Shown here piece after piece: positions 4,711 through 5,567 of a DNA stretch of 5,567 nt. Made by a program: the position numbers and the translations under genes. A model generated the notes under the pieces. It ran no database searches. It had not been told where the DNA came from and saw only the letters and a program-made list of their open reading frames with translations. The stretch lies in the NCBI GenBank assembly GCA_016199015.1, contig JACQHN010000348.1:1-5567 (forward strand), written 5' to 3'. The stretch's first letter is position 1, and each line of letters begins with the position of its first letter. This DNA comes from Nitrospira defluvii (GTDB lineage: Bacteria > Nitrospirota > Nitrospiria > Nitrospirales > Nitrospiraceae).

Positions 4711-5567
4711 CTAAACCGCCAAATCGAACGGCAGGTCACTGATGTCTCTTAGACGGCGGCCATGAACTAATTGCATAAGCACTTCCAATTGATCCAAGTT
4801 GTCGACCTTCTTGACAGCCTCGACCAATTCAGTAAGTGCCATGTGATACACACAATCGATGTCGCCGGTTCCCACAGCGATCGATGACAGGCGAGTCGGC
4901 ATCGGCTCTGCCGTAACCGCCATAATGTGGGGAGTTCTGCCCTTTCTATTCCGGATCAAGTTCAAAGCTTCCGTGCGGGTGTTCTGTGCTCGATCACTCC
5001 GAATGGTCCACTTACATGAGACGCTCGCATGAAGAATCCGGCAGGCAGGGGGATTGTTGGCTTTGCGAAGCGGGGTCAGCGTGGAAACCTTGTCGCCATC
5101 AGCTATAACAGTGCCCTTGCTGTTAATCGTGGCGTCTGTGACCGGCTTCCGGCCTATCACTATATCGGGTGTGATCAAGTAATCTCCGCTAAGCGCCGTT
5201 GACAGTGCAGGCTCATTCTTCAAGCGCTTTAGTAATGCGTCCAGAGCCGCCAAGTGCTCATACTGATCAAAGGCGGCAATACCGGCATCAGCCTGCGACG
5301 CAGAGAAAATCCAATCACCCGATCGGAGATGATGCAGACCTGTGAATGATGCATTAATGAACGACATGGTCAGCTGACTAAAGAGGGCACCCGCCGTCTG
5401 CCCATCAGGAGGGGCTTGGCATAAAGGATAGCCCAATATCTCGACGAGCCGGAGAGATATTGCTACGCTCGTTTTGCTTCCCTTGTCCGCCAGACTGGGG
5501 ACTCCCTCTTTCAATCCCAGAATGTCGCGGCAGATCTCCCTATGGTACTGCTGCCTCAGCTCCTGGA
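4711..5567 (-). CDS. Type II restriction endonuclease, NgoMIV family (predicted GCCGGC specificity); 5' end cut by window
   Basis: The product should cut double-stranded DNA at GCCGGC as a Mg-dependent, probably tetrameric enzyme. The frame runs from a TAG at 4711-4713 to the right edge, showing 284 residues; R.NgoMIV has about 286, so only a few N-terminal residues are missing. The TTG at 5514 is an internal leucine codon: homologous sequence continues upstream of it. In visible-residue numbering, the catalytic Asp is in ITPDIVI (Asp134, codon 5164-5166), followed by Ser183-Cys184-Lys185 and the recognition motif Arg189-Ser190-Asp191-Arg192. These correspond to Asp140, Ser185-Cys186-Lys187 and Arg191 to Arg194 of R.NgoMIV. 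The segment RNRKGR, VTAEP and GTGDIDCVYH, and the C-terminus ending DISDLPFDLAV, also match the family from memory. Where NgoMIV has the additional acidic residue Glu70, this protein appears to have Ser-Gln (about 63-64). G+C content is lower than in the left genes, suggesting transfer. The partner cytosine methyltransferase must be encoded elsewhere, most likely beyond the right edge. Confidence 0.93.
   Translation of the reverse strand, partial: QELRQQYHREICRDILGLKEGVPSLADKGSKTSVAISLRLVEILGYPLCQAPPDGQTAGALFSQLTMSFINASFTGLHHLRSGDWIFSASQADAGIAAFDQYEHLAALDALLKRLKNEPALSTALSGDYLITPDIVIGRKPVTDATINSKGTVIADGDKVSTLTPLRKANNPPACRILHASVSCKWTIRSDRAQNTRTEALNLIRNRKGRTPHIMAVTAEPMPTRLSSIAVGTGDIDCVYHMALTELVEAVKKVDNLDQLEVLMQLVHGRRLRDISDLPFDLAV

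Noticed and set aside
5512..5514. TTG at 5514 as start of the restriction enzyme
   Set aside because: The frame stays open to the edge, and the extra residues bring the length and residue numbering in line with R.NgoMIV.
1..5567. tRNA, rRNA, CRISPR array, transposase or integrase
   Set aside because: No repeat-spacer pattern, cloverleaf or recombinase motif was seen on either strand.

Overview
The window looks like chromosomal DNA of a Gram-negative bacterium. Most of it is G+C-rich (about 60% in the lines I counted), and the left edge carries the end of a beta-rich protein that looks like an outer-membrane barrel. A member of Nitrospirota or a related environmental lineage would fit, but this is a weak inference because no rRNA or other lineage marker is present.

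Layout. Positions 1-456 (+) hold the C-terminal end of an unrecognised, probably outer-membrane protein. After a 204-base gap comes a complete hybrid sensor histidine kinase (661-2853, +): a V4R/HNOB-like N-terminal sensor, two membrane segments, a coiled coil, a full HisKA/HATPase core and a C-terminal receiver domain. It converges on a group of minus-strand genes. From high to low coordinates these are a type II restriction endonuclease of the NgoMIV family cut by the right edge (4711-5567), a broken 5' fragment of a DUF486 gene (4557-4661), an AAA_14/DUF4143 ATPase with a PD-(D/E)XK-like C-terminus (3309-4445), and an intact DUF486 membrane protein gene (2908-3237).

Main points. (1) The right-hand ORF is almost certainly an R.NgoMIV homologue (GCCGGC cutter): it keeps the S-C-K catalytic segment followed by the R-S-D-R recognition segment. 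Its cognate methyltransferase is not in the window and should lie beyond the right edge. (2) The ATPase gene is bracketed by direct repeats, which are the first 77 bases of the two DUF486 copies, 83% identical and 1424 bases apart. Ten of the 13 differences are synonymous. Recombination between them would remove the ATPase cassette and leave one full-length DUF486 gene. This resembles an insertion that brought its own gene start and displaced the original one, though no integrase is visible. (3) Just upstream of the ATPase is a perfect 34-base palindrome whose arm supplies the -35 box of a near-consensus promoter. The predicted transcript starts only a few bases before the ATG, so the ATPase is probably translated from a leaderless message and may be controlled at the palindrome.

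The restriction gene has a lower G+C content (about 47-55% in sampled lines) than the kinase and ATPase genes (about 60%), so the right end is probably acquired DNA. No tRNA, rRNA, CRISPR array, transposase or integrase was seen.
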